A stretch of 64,000 nucleotides of DNA from Acidobacteriaceae bacterium (GTDB lineage: Bacteria > Acidobacteriota > Terriglobia > Terriglobales > Acidobacteriaceae). The stretch lies in the NCBI GenBank assembly GCA_003139095.1, contig PLHW01000064.1, positions 1 to 64,000 on the forward strand, written 5' to 3'. Within the stretch, counting starts at the first letter, position 1; each line of letters begins with the position of its first letter. The notes under the pieces were generated by a model. It was not told where the DNA came from and made no database searches. It worked only from the letters and a program-made list of their open reading frames with translations. Shown in pieces: positions 55,224 through 63,145 of this stretch. The position numbers and the translations under genes were made by a program.

Positions 55224-55892
55224 ATGATGATGACGACTCAAATTCGCCGCGCTGCGATGCTAGTTTTGTTGACCTTGCTCACCGGGACGAACTTCGGCGC
55301 GCAAGAGCGGGCACCGACGCCAGGCGATGGATCGACCACCGATGCCGCGCGGGTTATTGGCGAACGGCGGAGCGTGAAGGGAATCGGGAATTTCGGCGAA
55401 GTGACGCCGACTCTCTTGCGCGGCGGGCAACCCACGGCGGAGGGCTTCCACGCGCTCGCAAAGATGGGGGTGGATATTGTCGTCGATACGCGCGGAGGAC
55501 GAAGCCAGACCGCTGGAGAAGCAAAGGCGGTCAGCGAGCTTGGCATGCGGTATGTTGCGATCCCGTGGCATTGTCCGTTTCCGCATGACGAAGTGTTTGT
55601 TCAATTTCTGAAACTGCTGCATGACAACGCCGGCAAAAAGGTGTTTGTCCATTGCCGTTTGGGCGATGACCGCACGGGTATGATGGTGGCCGCGTATCGC
55701 ATGGCGGAGGAAGGCTGGAGCGCCGAGGAGGCCATGCAGGAGATGCGACATTTCGGCTTCACTCGGGCGCATCACTTTATTTGCCCTCGCCTGGAAAGCT
55801 ATGAGCAAGGTTTTCCCCAGCGAATGAAAGAGAATCCGGCTTTTGATGGCGTGCGATCGGACGCCCCGGTAAACGGCGGCGCCGCGAGATAG
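55224..55892 (+). CDS. Secreted CX5R tyrosine/dual-specificity phosphatase
   Basis: This 222-residue protein has a signal peptide (AMLVLLTLLTGTNFGAQ). The catalytic loop HCRLGDDRTG gives Cys144 and Arg150, and the general acid region is WHCPFPHDE. The fold is cyclin-phosphatase-like and small. The export signal implies periplasmic or extracellular substrates, possibly phospho-sugars or phosphoproteins. Start ATGATGATG allows ambiguity of two residues. Confidence 0.88.
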   Translation: MMMTTQIRRAAMLVLLTLLTGTNFGAQERAPTPGDGSTTDAARVIGERRSVKGIGNFGEVTPTLLRGGQPTAEGFHALAKMGVDIVVDTRGGRSQTAGEAKAVSELGMRYVAIPWHCPFPHDEVFVQFLKLLHDNAGKKVFVHCRLGDDRTGMMVAAYRMAEEGWSAEEAMQEMRHFGFTRAHHFICPRLESYEQGFPQRMKENPAFDGVRSDAPVNGGAAR

Positions 55893-55962
55893 TTGGCCTG
55901 CGCGCGGTTTCGAAAGATCTGGCTTGAGTGCGAAGAACGAAAGCCATAAAGTACATTGAGAC

Positions 55963-56595
55963 ATGCGCGGCAGCGCCCTTTATTCAATGGCAATCGCAAG
56001 TTTGGCTGGGCTTTGGACCGGAGACGGTCTACGGCCTGGCGGAAATGTGTCGGGCGGGGCGGCATTGTGGATTCCGGCTGTGCTGGTGGCGCTCGGCGCG
56101 GGCATTTTGGATTGGCGGTTCCGGCGGATTCCGAACTGGCTGACGGTTTCGGGGGCGGTGGTGGGCATCGCGGCAAACGGGATTGCACGCGGCTGGCCGG
56201 GATTGAAGATGGCAATGCTGGGCATGGCGCTGGGGTTGGCGCTGCTGCTACCCTTCGTGCTGGTGCGCAGCCTGGGCGCGGGTGACTGGAAGCTGGCGGG
56301 CGCGCTGGGAGCGTGCCTCGGGCCGCGGCCATTGCTGGCGGTGCTGGTGGGCGCGATTTTGGTGGCGGGAGTGATGGCGCTGGCCGTGGTGATATGGAAG
56401 GGACGGCTGAAGCAGACGCTTTTGAATATTGCGCGATTGCTGGCGGCGATGTTCAGTTTGCGAATGCCGGGGCCCGAGGTTTCGCTCGACAATCCGCAGT
56501 CGACGAAAATTCCTTTTGGCGTCGCGCTGGCGGCGGCGGTGATTTTGTATGCGGTGGCGGCGGCGATGGGAAGGCTTGGGAATTTGGTAATTTAG
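55963..56595 (+). CDS. A24 prepilin peptidase (CpaA/TadV-like)
   Basis: This 210-residue membrane protease has the two aspartates of type IV prepilin peptidases, in LDWRFRRIPN and in the GAGDWKL (GXGD) motif. It lacks the N-terminal methyltransferase domain, as in Flp-pilus CpaA/TadV proteins. Its final codons (GRLGNLVI) and stop fall in an 8-nt tandem repeat. The two TadE-like genes downstream make a small tad cluster. Confidence 0.88.
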   Translation: MRGSALYSMAIASLAGLWTGDGLRPGGNVSGGAALWIPAVLVALGAGILDWRFRRIPNWLTVSGAVVGIAANGIARGWPGLKMAMLGMALGLALLLPFVLVRSLGAGDWKLAGALGACLGPRPLLAVLVGAILVAGVMALAVVIWKGRLKQTLLNIARLLAAMFSLRMPGPEVSLDNPQSTKIPFGVALAAAVILYAVAAAMGRLGNLVI

Positions 56596-56688
56596 GAATT
56601 GAGAAATTTAGTAATTGGGAAATTGAAAAACCTGCTGCTGCGGTGAGATGGAGATCTTAAAATTACTCAATTACTCAGTTTTGAAATC
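56573..56688. repeat. Octamer repeat arms around a short core
   Basis: The left arm 56573-56630 repeats an 8-nt word of TTTAGTAA type (CTTGGGAA, TTTGGTAA, TTTAGGAA, TTGAGAAA, TTTAGTAA, TTGGGAAA). The right arm around 56659-56683 is AATTACTC twice, inverted to it. A ~30-nt core lies between. It includes the prepilin-peptidase stop codon. Confidence 0.8.
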
Positions 56689-56691
56689 ACA

Positions 56692-57246
56692 TTGAAACGA
56701 CTCACACATAGGCTTAGAGGTTCGGACGGAGCGGAGATTGCCGAGGCTGCGATGGTGATGCCGGTGGTATTCGTTTTTCTGCTGGGCATTATCTGGTTCG
56801 GACGGGCGTTCAATATCTATTCCACGATCCAGCAGGCAGCGCAGCAAGGCGCAATCTATGCGGCCAGGCCGACGTGCGCCGCATGTGGAAATTCATTCCC
56901 GGGAATTTCTGGAGCTTCGGGCGTGTCGGGCGTGGTTGAGGCCGTGATGAACGCTTCGAGCGTGAACCCAGCATCGATCAACCAGAGTTCGCCCAGCCCG
57001 GGCGCGGGGTTGATCCCTTGCCCGCCTCCCGCGCCGCCGCCTCCATCGACAGGGCCGTGTAGCCAGGCGACGGATTTTATTTGGGTGTGCTCATCGGTAG
57101 AGTTGAATTCTGTGCTCGGGCAGCCGGTGCCTTGCGGCACGCTGGTGAGTTTCCAGTACCCGTTTCAGTTCTATCTTCCTTTTACGTCGCTCAATCTGAG
57201 TCAGGTGATGTTGTCGGCGCAAGCGCAAAGCAGGATGGAATATTAG
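56692..57246 (+). CDS. TadE-family pseudopilin-like protein
   Basis: This 184-residue protein starts with TTG at 56692. The N-terminal region DGAEIAEAAMVMPVVFVFLLGIIWFGRAFNIY is the TadE hydrophobic segment with its Glu, which is the site of prepilin peptidase cleavage. QAAQQGAIYAAR is the conserved helix. The remainder has a Pro-rich loop and Cys pairs. It follows the prepilin peptidase and precedes a second TadE-like gene by 2 nt. Confidence 0.85.
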   Translation: MKRLTHRLRGSDGAEIAEAAMVMPVVFVFLLGIIWFGRAFNIYSTIQQAAQQGAIYAARPTCAACGNSFPGISGASGVSGVVEAVMNASSVNPASINQSSPSPGAGLIPCPPPAPPPPSTGPCSQATDFIWVCSSVELNSVLGQPVPCGTLVSFQYPFQFYLPFTSLNLSQVMLSAQAQSRMEY

Positions 57247-57248
57247 AG

Positions 57249-57866
57249 ATGGTTCTGTGGCGAACGCGAGGATTTCGTCGAGGGCGTGCGAGGGGCAGTG
57301 CCGGGCTGCGCGGGGCCGAGGGATCGGCGGTACTCGAATTTGCGATTACGCTGCCGCTGCTGGTGGTGTTCGTGGTCGGCATTTTCGATTTCAGCGGCGC
57401 ATTCAACGAGAAGCAGAAAATTGAGCAGGCCGCGCAGGAAGGCGCGATCGTCGCGGGCGCCCAGCCGCTGACCGATATTTCACTGGGCGCGTCGTCGGGG
57501 ACGAATCCCCAGTCGCTGCAGCCGGTGGTGGCGGCGGTGTTCAATTCGCTGGCCGGGAGCGGGGTGATTAGCGGTTGCTCGCTGAACCCGTTTCCCACGC
57601 CGAAACAAACCGCCCTCACTTGGACCTACACCATCTCAGGGTGCTCGAGCACGACTTCGGACACTCTGATTATTGTGGTCAATCGGGGATGGTCGGCGGC
57701 GCCAGCGCAGTCGCCCGAGCCGTACATTCTAGGCACCACGGTGCAAGTGACATTCCCTTATCATTGGCGGTTCAACAGCGTGATTCAGCTATTGTTTCCG
57801 GGGCCGAGTTCGTATTCCTCAGTGACCACGCTGACAGAGACGGCGATCGTGCACAACCAAATGTAA
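57249..57866 (+). CDS. Second TadE-family protein
   Basis: This 205-residue protein has GSAVLEFAITLPLLVVFVVGIFDFSGAFNEKQKIEQAAQEGAIVAG. The start at ATG 57249 lies 2 nt after the previous stop. The Glu at +5 of the hydrophobic segment is conserved. Other Flp-pilus genes (secretion ATPase, TadB/C) are not in the window. Confidence 0.85.
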   Translation: MVLWRTRGFRRGRARGSAGLRGAEGSAVLEFAITLPLLVVFVVGIFDFSGAFNEKQKIEQAAQEGAIVAGAQPLTDISLGASSGTNPQSLQPVVAAVFNSLAGSGVISGCSLNPFPTPKQTALTWTYTISGCSSTTSDTLIIVVNRGWSAAPAQSPEPYILGTTVQVTFPYHWRFNSVIQLLFPGPSSYSSVTTLTETAIVHNQM

Positions 57867-57950
57867 GGGTTAAGTGCCGTCCAGTTTTTTCCCGCGAGAG
57901 ACACCGCGGATCAGGCAACCTAACGAAAACCCTCATTTTTATTGGGGATT

Positions 57951-58000
57951 TGGTGGAGCTAGTCGGGCTCGAACCGACGACCTCATCGTTGCGAACGATG
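57951..58000 (-). tRNA. Displaced 3' part of tRNA-Ala(CGC), probable att site
   Basis: On the minus strand the 50 nt give an anticodon arm (CATCG, loop TTCGCAA, CGATG; anticodon CGC), a variable region, a T-arm with GGTTCGAGCCC, an acceptor strand TAGCTCC, discriminator A and CCA. No matching 5' half (GGAGCTA and a D-arm) precedes it. Instead the sequence changes and an integrase gene follows. This is the residue left when an element inserts into a tRNA gene. Confidence 0.85.
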
Positions 58001-58048
58001 GCGTCGCCCGTAGTGATCTAACTGATTCGATTCGACTTGGCTCTTTTT

Positions 58049-59248
58049 TCAGCACTGAAACGCGCCGTTTATTGGAACAGTAATGGAACAGGTTTGAGGT
58101 TGCGCAAACGCTGAAAGCTTCTGGATCGCTTGCCGCTGCGCGGCCGACACGATCTGCGCATAAATGTCCATCGTGGTCGAGATGCGCGAGTGGCGCATCT
58201 GGCCTTGCACCGATTTCGGGTCGGCCCCCGCTTGCACTAGCCAGGTTGCATGAGACGTGCGCAAGCACCGCCAATTTACGAATGGCAGCCCGAGCGCACG
58301 CGCCGCCGGTTGAATGTGTCGCTTGAGTACGTTCTGATCGTTCATCGGTTTGCCAGCTTGCACGCTCTGAAAGACAAGATCATCCGGCCCGGCCGATTTG
58401 ACCAGTTTGTATTCCCGCATTGCCCCCTGTCCCCCAGAGGCGATTTTCACGCTCAGAGTCTTGAGTCTAAGGATTCGGGCGATCACTTGCGGTGAAACTC
58501 CGATTGTCGCCGCACTGGCCTCTGACTTGGGCTGCGACCAGTCGCCGCGACAGTACCGCTCCTCCACCGAAATCGAATCACGGTGGATGCATCTCCAACG
58601 AAGGCCGATCAGTTCGCTGACTCGCAAGCCGGTCCACACGGCGACGTACAGCATGCTCGCATATGGTTCGGCAACGAGTTGCACCAGCATGTTGAACTGT
58701 TCGGGCGTGATAGTCGGCTTGCGACGCCGGCCGCGCTTGTCTTTGGGCAGTCGCAATCCGTCCAATGGGTTTTTGACCAGAAAATCAGGGACAGCCGAGC
58801 GCAGAACACTCGAAAGAGTATCCCGAACCTTCACGGTGGAAGGGTACGGAATCGCAAGGGTCGAGAAATACCGCTGCAAAGTTCGAGGCGTTAACTCTCG
58901 CAAACAAAGAGTGCCGAAGGTCGGGAGCAAGTATTTCCCGATCATCCCCCGGTAGCAATCTTGCGTGCTGCTCGATAGCTGCGGCAACGTGCTCGGCATG
59001 TACTCACTTTCTACGTATTCGCTGAAAGTCACCGCTGATCCCGCGCTAATCAGTCCCTGGTTCATGGGCCTGAGAATTTCAGCGGCGATCTTTTTTACTT
59101 CCCGTTCCGGCATCGTGGCCGGAGCTAGTTTCACTCGTTGACGTTTTCTGGTTCGGACGCCTTCGCTGAAAGAGTCCTGCCAGTACAGCAAGTACCAGAA
59201 ATTCCCGTTTCTCTTCGGAATCGGGTCCTGAAATCGCCGCTTTGCCAT
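58049..59248 (-). CDS. Tyrosine-type site-specific integrase
   Basis: The protein is 399 residues from ATG 59248. A DNA-binding N-terminal region contains VTFSEYVESEYMPSTLPQLSSST. The catalytic domain has the first Arg in WTGLRVSELIGLRW and the nucleophile Tyr in TMDIYAQ. The second box reads WRCLRTSHATWL, so the usual HXXR is RXXR here. The gene lies 48 nt from the tRNA-Ala remnant, as expected for an integrase next to its att site. Confidence 0.93.
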   Translation of the reverse strand: MAKRRFQDPIPKRNGNFWYLLYWQDSFSEGVRTRKRQRVKLAPATMPEREVKKIAAEILRPMNQGLISAGSAVTFSEYVESEYMPSTLPQLSSSTQDCYRGMIGKYLLPTFGTLCLRELTPRTLQRYFSTLAIPYPSTVKVRDTLSSVLRSAVPDFLVKNPLDGLRLPKDKRGRRRKPTITPEQFNMLVQLVAEPYASMLYVAVWTGLRVSELIGLRWRCIHRDSISVEERYCRGDWSQPKSEASAATIGVSPQVIARILRLKTLSVKIASGGQGAMREYKLVKSAGPDDLVFQSVQAGKPMNDQNVLKRHIQPAARALGLPFVNWRCLRTSHATWLVQAGADPKSVQGQMRHSRISTTMDIYAQIVSAAQRQAIQKLSAFAQPQTCSITVPINGAFQC

Positions 59249-59496
59249 GGCTTCGGAATCTCCGTGGCTTGTCGGCGGTAAAGCTGCCTCGCGGGAAAGC
59301 ATACTCCGCGGCGCTGTGGAATTCGAGTTTGCTTCCAAGGCACGCCTCGCTTGTGCCTCTTGGCAGCGCGCCGATGGGAAGTCGCCGCGCCTTGGTAGTT
59401 GGAATTTCGTTGCGCCTCTGGGCGGTCCGCCGTTTAGCAAACCGCCCATCCTCGCGGGGAATGTGGGGTAACCCGCGGGAAACCTTGTCCGCACCG

Positions 59497-59577
59497 GGCC
59501 GGGTAGCTTTGTTTCAATCGGACGAAGAGTAGCGCCCTGTCAGCGGATCTCCCGCTGCACTCATTCGCTACCCGGCC
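59497..59577. other. Structured inverted repeat with two competing stems
   Basis: GGCCGGGTAGC at 59497-59507 pairs perfectly with GCTACCCGGCC at 59567-59577. An inner CAGCGG/CCGCTG hairpin is nested inside. On the minus strand, GTAGCG can instead pair with an internal CGCTAC, so the two folds exclude each other. It lies in the 346-nt gap between the integrase start and the 49-residue ORF; the rest of that gap shows no gene. It may be an RNA element, a recombination site or an operator. Confidence 0.5.
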
Positions 59578-59594
59578 ACGTCGCCGACAACTTC

Positions 59595-59744
59595 TTAAAT
59601 CTTTGGCGGAAAAATAGCGCCCGCGATTTCTGCGGCCCGCTCGCGAGTGTCGTCCGTCACGCTCGCGCGATGTTCCTGCCATGCTGCGCGCTGCGCAGCC
59701 TCGTGATCCCGTTTCGCTTTTTCCGTGTCGTAGTCGTTTTCCAT
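59595..59744 (-). CDS. Small hydrophilic phage-element protein
   Basis: The 49-residue protein (MENDYDTEKAKRDHEAAQRAAWQEHRASV...) is charged and helical. AAAGGGG lies 6 nt upstream of its ATG. It starts 16 nt after the capsid gene stop, suggesting co-expression. There is no recognised domain. A virion accessory or assembly role is only a guess. Confidence 0.6.
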   Translation of the reverse strand: MENDYDTEKAKRDHEAAQRAAWQEHRASVTDDTRERAAEIAGAIFPPKI

Positions 59745-59760
59745 AACGCCCCTTTTTGAA

Positions 59761-61005
59761 TTACACGTTGCGCGCGTCGAGACAGGCAGCAAAGGCGGCC
59801 GCCTGTAGGGCGACGCAGTCGTACATGCCGAACGAGGTGAGCTCGACCATGCCGCCTTTTTTCTGACTGTAGGGGTCCACGATGACCTCCAGCGCGCCGT
59901 CAAACTCCCCGATGAGCCACTGGTCCCACGCGCCAAAAATGATCGCGGAACAATCGCTGTTTGCGCCCTTCGTTAAATTCGCGGGAACCTGGTTGGATAC
60001 GGCCGCGGGGCTGTCCAAAAGTTTCCCGCCGATCCATAGCGGCGTCGTCCCTGTGTCGATCGCGGGGACCTTTCTCAGCTTCGACCTCATTGTCGAGTTC
60101 GTTAAAAATCCACATGAGGGGTCGTCGCCGTTTGCCGCGGCGACCGCAGATTCCAACGCGTTAATCGTGTCGGATGTTGGCGCGCCGCCGGATGCGCCGA
60201 TGGCGACTGATCCGATTCCGGGGGTTGCCAGTAATCCCAGTGGTTGCCCACTGTTGCCGGTCCCGTTGATAGCAGCATTATCGAGAGAGAGCGCGTGAGC
60301 TTTCGCGAGGCGAGTGTGAATCCACGCGTCGAGGTCCGGGCTGCTTTGGCCGAGCAGTTGCCGCGAGATAGAAGTCGTACACTGCAGGGCGTGCGGGCCA
60401 AGGGTCCGCGCTCCAAAACTCGGGTCGGACGAGGTAACGTCCGCGCCCGGATTTTCGCTGCACCAGAAGCCACCAGTGATATTGCTCTCGGCGGGGAAAG
60501 TGCGGCTGAATTTCAGGCCGGTCAAAAATTGCGCGCCCAGTTCGATCACGCGGCAATGCGCGCGCAAGGCGTCGAGGATGTTTGTCTCGACTTGGGTTTG
60601 TTTTAGAAACCCGCCGCCCGCATTGGTTTTCGTATCGAGCCCACTGGCGCTGATGCGCAGCGGGAGCCAGTGACCGCCGTGGGGCGGAACGCCGATGTTC
60701 GCAGAGATCGCCTCGGACAATTCAACCTCAAGGCAGGGGTCGGCCTTCTCTTTGGAAATGGCGGCAATCAACCGCGAAGTGCTGAAATTCCTTTTTTCGT
60801 GGTCAGTCAGCGCGAGAACCGCAGGCAACATTGCGCTCTTGGCCGCGCGCTCCGTCTCCACAAACGCCGCGGCCTGGCGCTTCAATCGCCGATCATCCTG
60901 CCGACGTTGCGAGTCTGCTAGGATCGCGTATTTCTCAAGCTGTAACTCCTGCTCGACTTTGCCACTTAGAACGTCGGCTTGACGTTGTAGATCGCTGTTG
61001 CGCAT
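59761..61005 (-). CDS. HK97-fold major capsid protein
   Basis: The protein is 414 residues. The first ~110 residues are charged and helical (delta or scaffold-like). The core has the family patterns WCSENPGADVTSSDPSFGARTLGPHALQCTTSISRQLL, ALSLDNAAINGTGNSGQPLGLL, and ends with GMVELTSFGMYDCVALQAAAFA. It builds an icosahedral shell. No capsid protease, portal or terminase large subunit adjoins it, which is unusual for a complete phage head operon. Confidence 0.92.
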   Translation of the reverse strand: MRNSDLQRQADVLSGKVEQELQLEKYAILADSQRRQDDRRLKRQAAAFVETERAAKSAMLPAVLALTDHEKRNFSTSRLIAAISKEKADPCLEVELSEAISANIGVPPHGGHWLPLRISASGLDTKTNAGGGFLKQTQVETNILDALRAHCRVIELGAQFLTGLKFSRTFPAESNITGGFWCSENPGADVTSSDPSFGARTLGPHALQCTTSISRQLLGQSSPDLDAWIHTRLAKAHALSLDNAAINGTGNSGQPLGLLATPGIGSVAIGASGGAPTSDTINALESAVAAANGDDPSCGFLTNSTMRSKLRKVPAIDTGTTPLWIGGKLLDSPAAVSNQVPANLTKGANSDCSAIIFGAWDQWLIGEFDGALEVIVDPYSQKKGGMVELTSFGMYDCVALQAAAFAACLDARNV

Positions 61006-61087
61006 AAAAGGATGACCCTTTCGGTTGTAAGTTGCAGTGCGGAGATTCCGTCTGCACTTTCACCATCGGGCTAAACGCCAAAGTGCG

Positions 61088-61543
61088 TCAAGCCTTCTGG
61101 TAATGCGTGTGATAATTGAGCCATTTGTCGGGATTGCGAAAGTCTGACCGTGATCCTCCGTTGTCGAGATGACTCGCTTTTAGGTGCTTGATGGTTTGCT
61201 CCGGTGTTAGTCCGGCCACGGCGTCGCGCTCGCACGCGTCCACGCAAAACCGCGATATATCTCGCGCAGCGAAACCATCGCGGACCTCGCCAGCGGGCGT
61301 GTAGAGTGCGCCGCACTGTGCGCACGTGTGAATCTGTTCGCTAGGGTGGTGTCGGTCCCACTTCTTCCGACCGCGCCCCACAACCGTGAAGCGCTGGCGC
61401 AACCGTGTGACTTCGGCAAAGTCATAGCCGCCGCCTGGCATCGGCTTGAGCCCGGATTTCTTCAAAAACTGCGAGACATACGCGCCCGACGTTCCCCACC
61501 GGCGGCCGATCTCACGAACTCCGATTCCCGAGACTGTTCCCAC
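61088..61543 (-). CDS. HTH protein with Cys-rich segment
   Basis: The 151-residue protein begins VREIGRRWGTSGAYVSQFLKKSGLKPMPGGGYDFAEVTRLRQR, a MerR- or Nu1-like helix-turn-helix. A CAQCG...C...C segment follows that could hold zinc, and then the C-terminal HHLKASHLDNGG-like region. A Nu1-type terminase small subunit or a regulator are both possible. Start ATG at 61543 is plausible, with GAGGAATAAG upstream. Confidence 0.6.
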   Translation of the reverse strand: MGTVSGIGVREIGRRWGTSGAYVSQFLKKSGLKPMPGGGYDFAEVTRLRQRFTVVGRGRKKWDRHHPSEQIHTCAQCGALYTPAGEVRDGFAARDISRFCVDACERDAVAGLTPEQTIKHLKASHLDNGGSRSDFRNPDKWLNYHTHYQKA

Positions 61544-61709
61544 TTATTCCTCCGTTAACCGTTAACCTGCTTTTAAAACCTGTCGCTGGCTGGGGCGCGC
61601 CGCTGCGCATGACCGGCACCGCGTCGGTCAGGAAGGGACCCGTGCCCGGCCCGGAATGTCTTTTATCGCAGTCATTCGCTCACGTTCGATAACAGCGCGC
61701 ACCACACTT

Positions 61710-62654
61710 TCACTGCGGCGAGTCACCGTTTCGGTTGGGCATAGCCGGGGCTTTGCCCAAGGTTTGCTTCTCAAATGCTCGAAACGACTGCCGCCAGTCC
61801 ATCCACTTGCGGCCATGGCGCCAGCCAAAGCTCTCGCCTATCGCGTGAAAGTGTTCAACATCGGCTTTGCTCTCGCGTGACTTCGCATATTCGCGAATAT
61901 GCTCTAACGTTGGCGGACCGCCTGGAACGTGATCTTGTGAAGCTGTCCCGTTGAGCGGTACATCAACCTGTTGATGTACTCTTTTGTTCTTAGGAGTACT
62001 TAAAGGAAGGGAAAAAGCCGACTTCTGTAAGTTACATATGCCACTGTCAGTTACAGGTTTCGGTGCGATGGTCGAGCATCGCACGGTGCCATGCTTATCA
62101 TCGCACGGTGCCATGCTTTTACATCTTCTCAGTACCAGACGGATGACAACTTGAATGATCTCTTCTTCGCCCATGCGACCGCGCGGTGCAGTCGGCTTAA
62201 CGATGGCAGTCGACTCGCCCATGACGCGACTCAGTAATCGACACCATGCCGCCGCGCCAAGTAGCCATTGAAACGCAAGAAATGCGCACTCTGTGACCTC
62301 AACGTGGTTAGGATCCATGATTACGAGTTGGTGATCACCACACCCACGTTCACGAGCAGGACGCATCCACCAGGACATGTTGTGAGGGTAAACGAGCCCG
62401 CACAAGATGAGATCGCCCAACACGCGCCGATAGGTGGCCTCGTCGTACCCGCAGCGCTTTAGGACGAGCCTGGTAGGGGCAGAGATCAATCCGATTCCGC
62501 TGCGCCGCGCGAATGAGTAAAGTACGAGGTAGATTTCTTGATGGGCGCGCCGATTCGGAAAAAGAAATCGTGCTATGTCGCGCCACTTGCCATAGCCTAT
62601 GCCGTACAGCGTTCTAGCTTGATTGGTTTCGGGTGCTGCTGGTACGGTGTCCAT
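61710..62654 (-). CDS. Phage replisome-organizer-like replication protein
   Basis: The protein is 314 residues from ATG 62654, with AAGGAAA 8 nt upstream. The N-terminal winged-helix-like region contains RRAHQEIYLVLYSFARRSGIGL. The C-terminal motif HIREYAKSRESKADVEHFHAIGESFGWRHGRKWMDWRQSFRAFE is the pattern found at the end of DnaD-like/phage replisome organizers. It probably loads the host helicase at the element origin. The middle part is Cys- and Ser-rich and variable. Confidence 0.72.
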   Translation of the reverse strand: MDTVPAAPETNQARTLYGIGYGKWRDIARFLFPNRRAHQEIYLVLYSFARRSGIGLISAPTRLVLKRCGYDEATYRRVLGDLILCGLVYPHNMSWWMRPARERGCGDHQLVIMDPNHVEVTECAFLAFQWLLGAAAWCRLLSRVMGESTAIVKPTAPRGRMGEEEIIQVVIRLVLRRCKSMAPCDDKHGTVRCSTIAPKPVTDSGICNLQKSAFSLPLSTPKNKRVHQQVDVPLNGTASQDHVPGGPPTLEHIREYAKSRESKADVEHFHAIGESFGWRHGRKWMDWRQSFRAFEKQTLGKAPAMPNRNGDSPQ

Positions 62655-62738
62655 GTTGATATTTCCTTTTTGGGCTCGGGATGCCACTCCCGGCCCATTC
62701 CTTTTTGGAATGGGTCACGCCCGTTGCTTGATCTGCAC

Positions 62739-62954
62739 TTAGTTATCCGGGCCACATGCCCGAGCCTTGAAGTCCATCGCCGGCTGACTCTCGGGAACGC
62801 CGCACAGCCTTCGGACCTCGCTGGCTGGGATCATCACTGAGTGGCCGATTTTTATGGCCGAGATCAGGTTCAATCGTATCCACCGATCAATCGTTGACTC
62901 GGCGCGCCCGATTTTCTGGGCCGCTCTTTTCCGCGAATAAGGTCGCTCAATCAC
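62739..62954 (-). CDS. Excisionase-like HTH protein
   Basis: The 71-residue protein starts with GTG at 62954 behind GGAG. SRKRAAQKIGRAESTIDRWIRLNLISAIKIGHSVMIPASEVRRL is a winged HTH_17/excisionase-type domain, used by Xis and AlpA proteins to bind att or activate int. It is the first gene after a near-consensus promoter and precedes the replication gene. Confidence 0.8.
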   Translation of the reverse strand: MIERPYSRKRAAQKIGRAESTIDRWIRLNLISAIKIGHSVMIPASEVRRLCGVPESQPAMDFKARACGPDN

Positions 62955-62976
62955 GAGTTACTCCTCTCTCCCATCG

Positions 62977-63004
62977 TTTATGCCGTGTTCTGAATTGCTG
63001 TCAA
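62977..63004 (-). promoter_or_regulatory. Sigma70-type promoter for the excisionase-replication genes
   Basis: On the minus strand, a perfect -35 TTGACA is followed by a 16-nt spacer and -10 CATAAA. The -10 ends 23 nt before the excisionase start. No other box of this quality was found in the element. Confidence 0.7.
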
Positions 63005-63145
63005 TTCTTTCTTTTTGTTCTTCCTATTCGTACACTCAGGAACCGCCAGAAAACCAGCCCGCAGATGTGATGACGTGGAAAACGTGTGCAGCCATGAGGC
63101 AGGATGACGCTAGGTAGCGGAACTTAGCGGAGCGTCACGGTTACT

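Noticed and set aside
59497-59577. Structured region upstream of int as a tRNA or a CRISPR repeat (minus strand has GATTGAAAC)
   Set aside because: No T-arm, anticodon arm or CCA fits a tRNA, and there is only one copy of the repeat-like end, so no array.
61628-61828. 66-codon minus-strand frame after the replication gene
   Set aside because: It overlaps the replication gene and shows no ribosome site or domain; not supportable.
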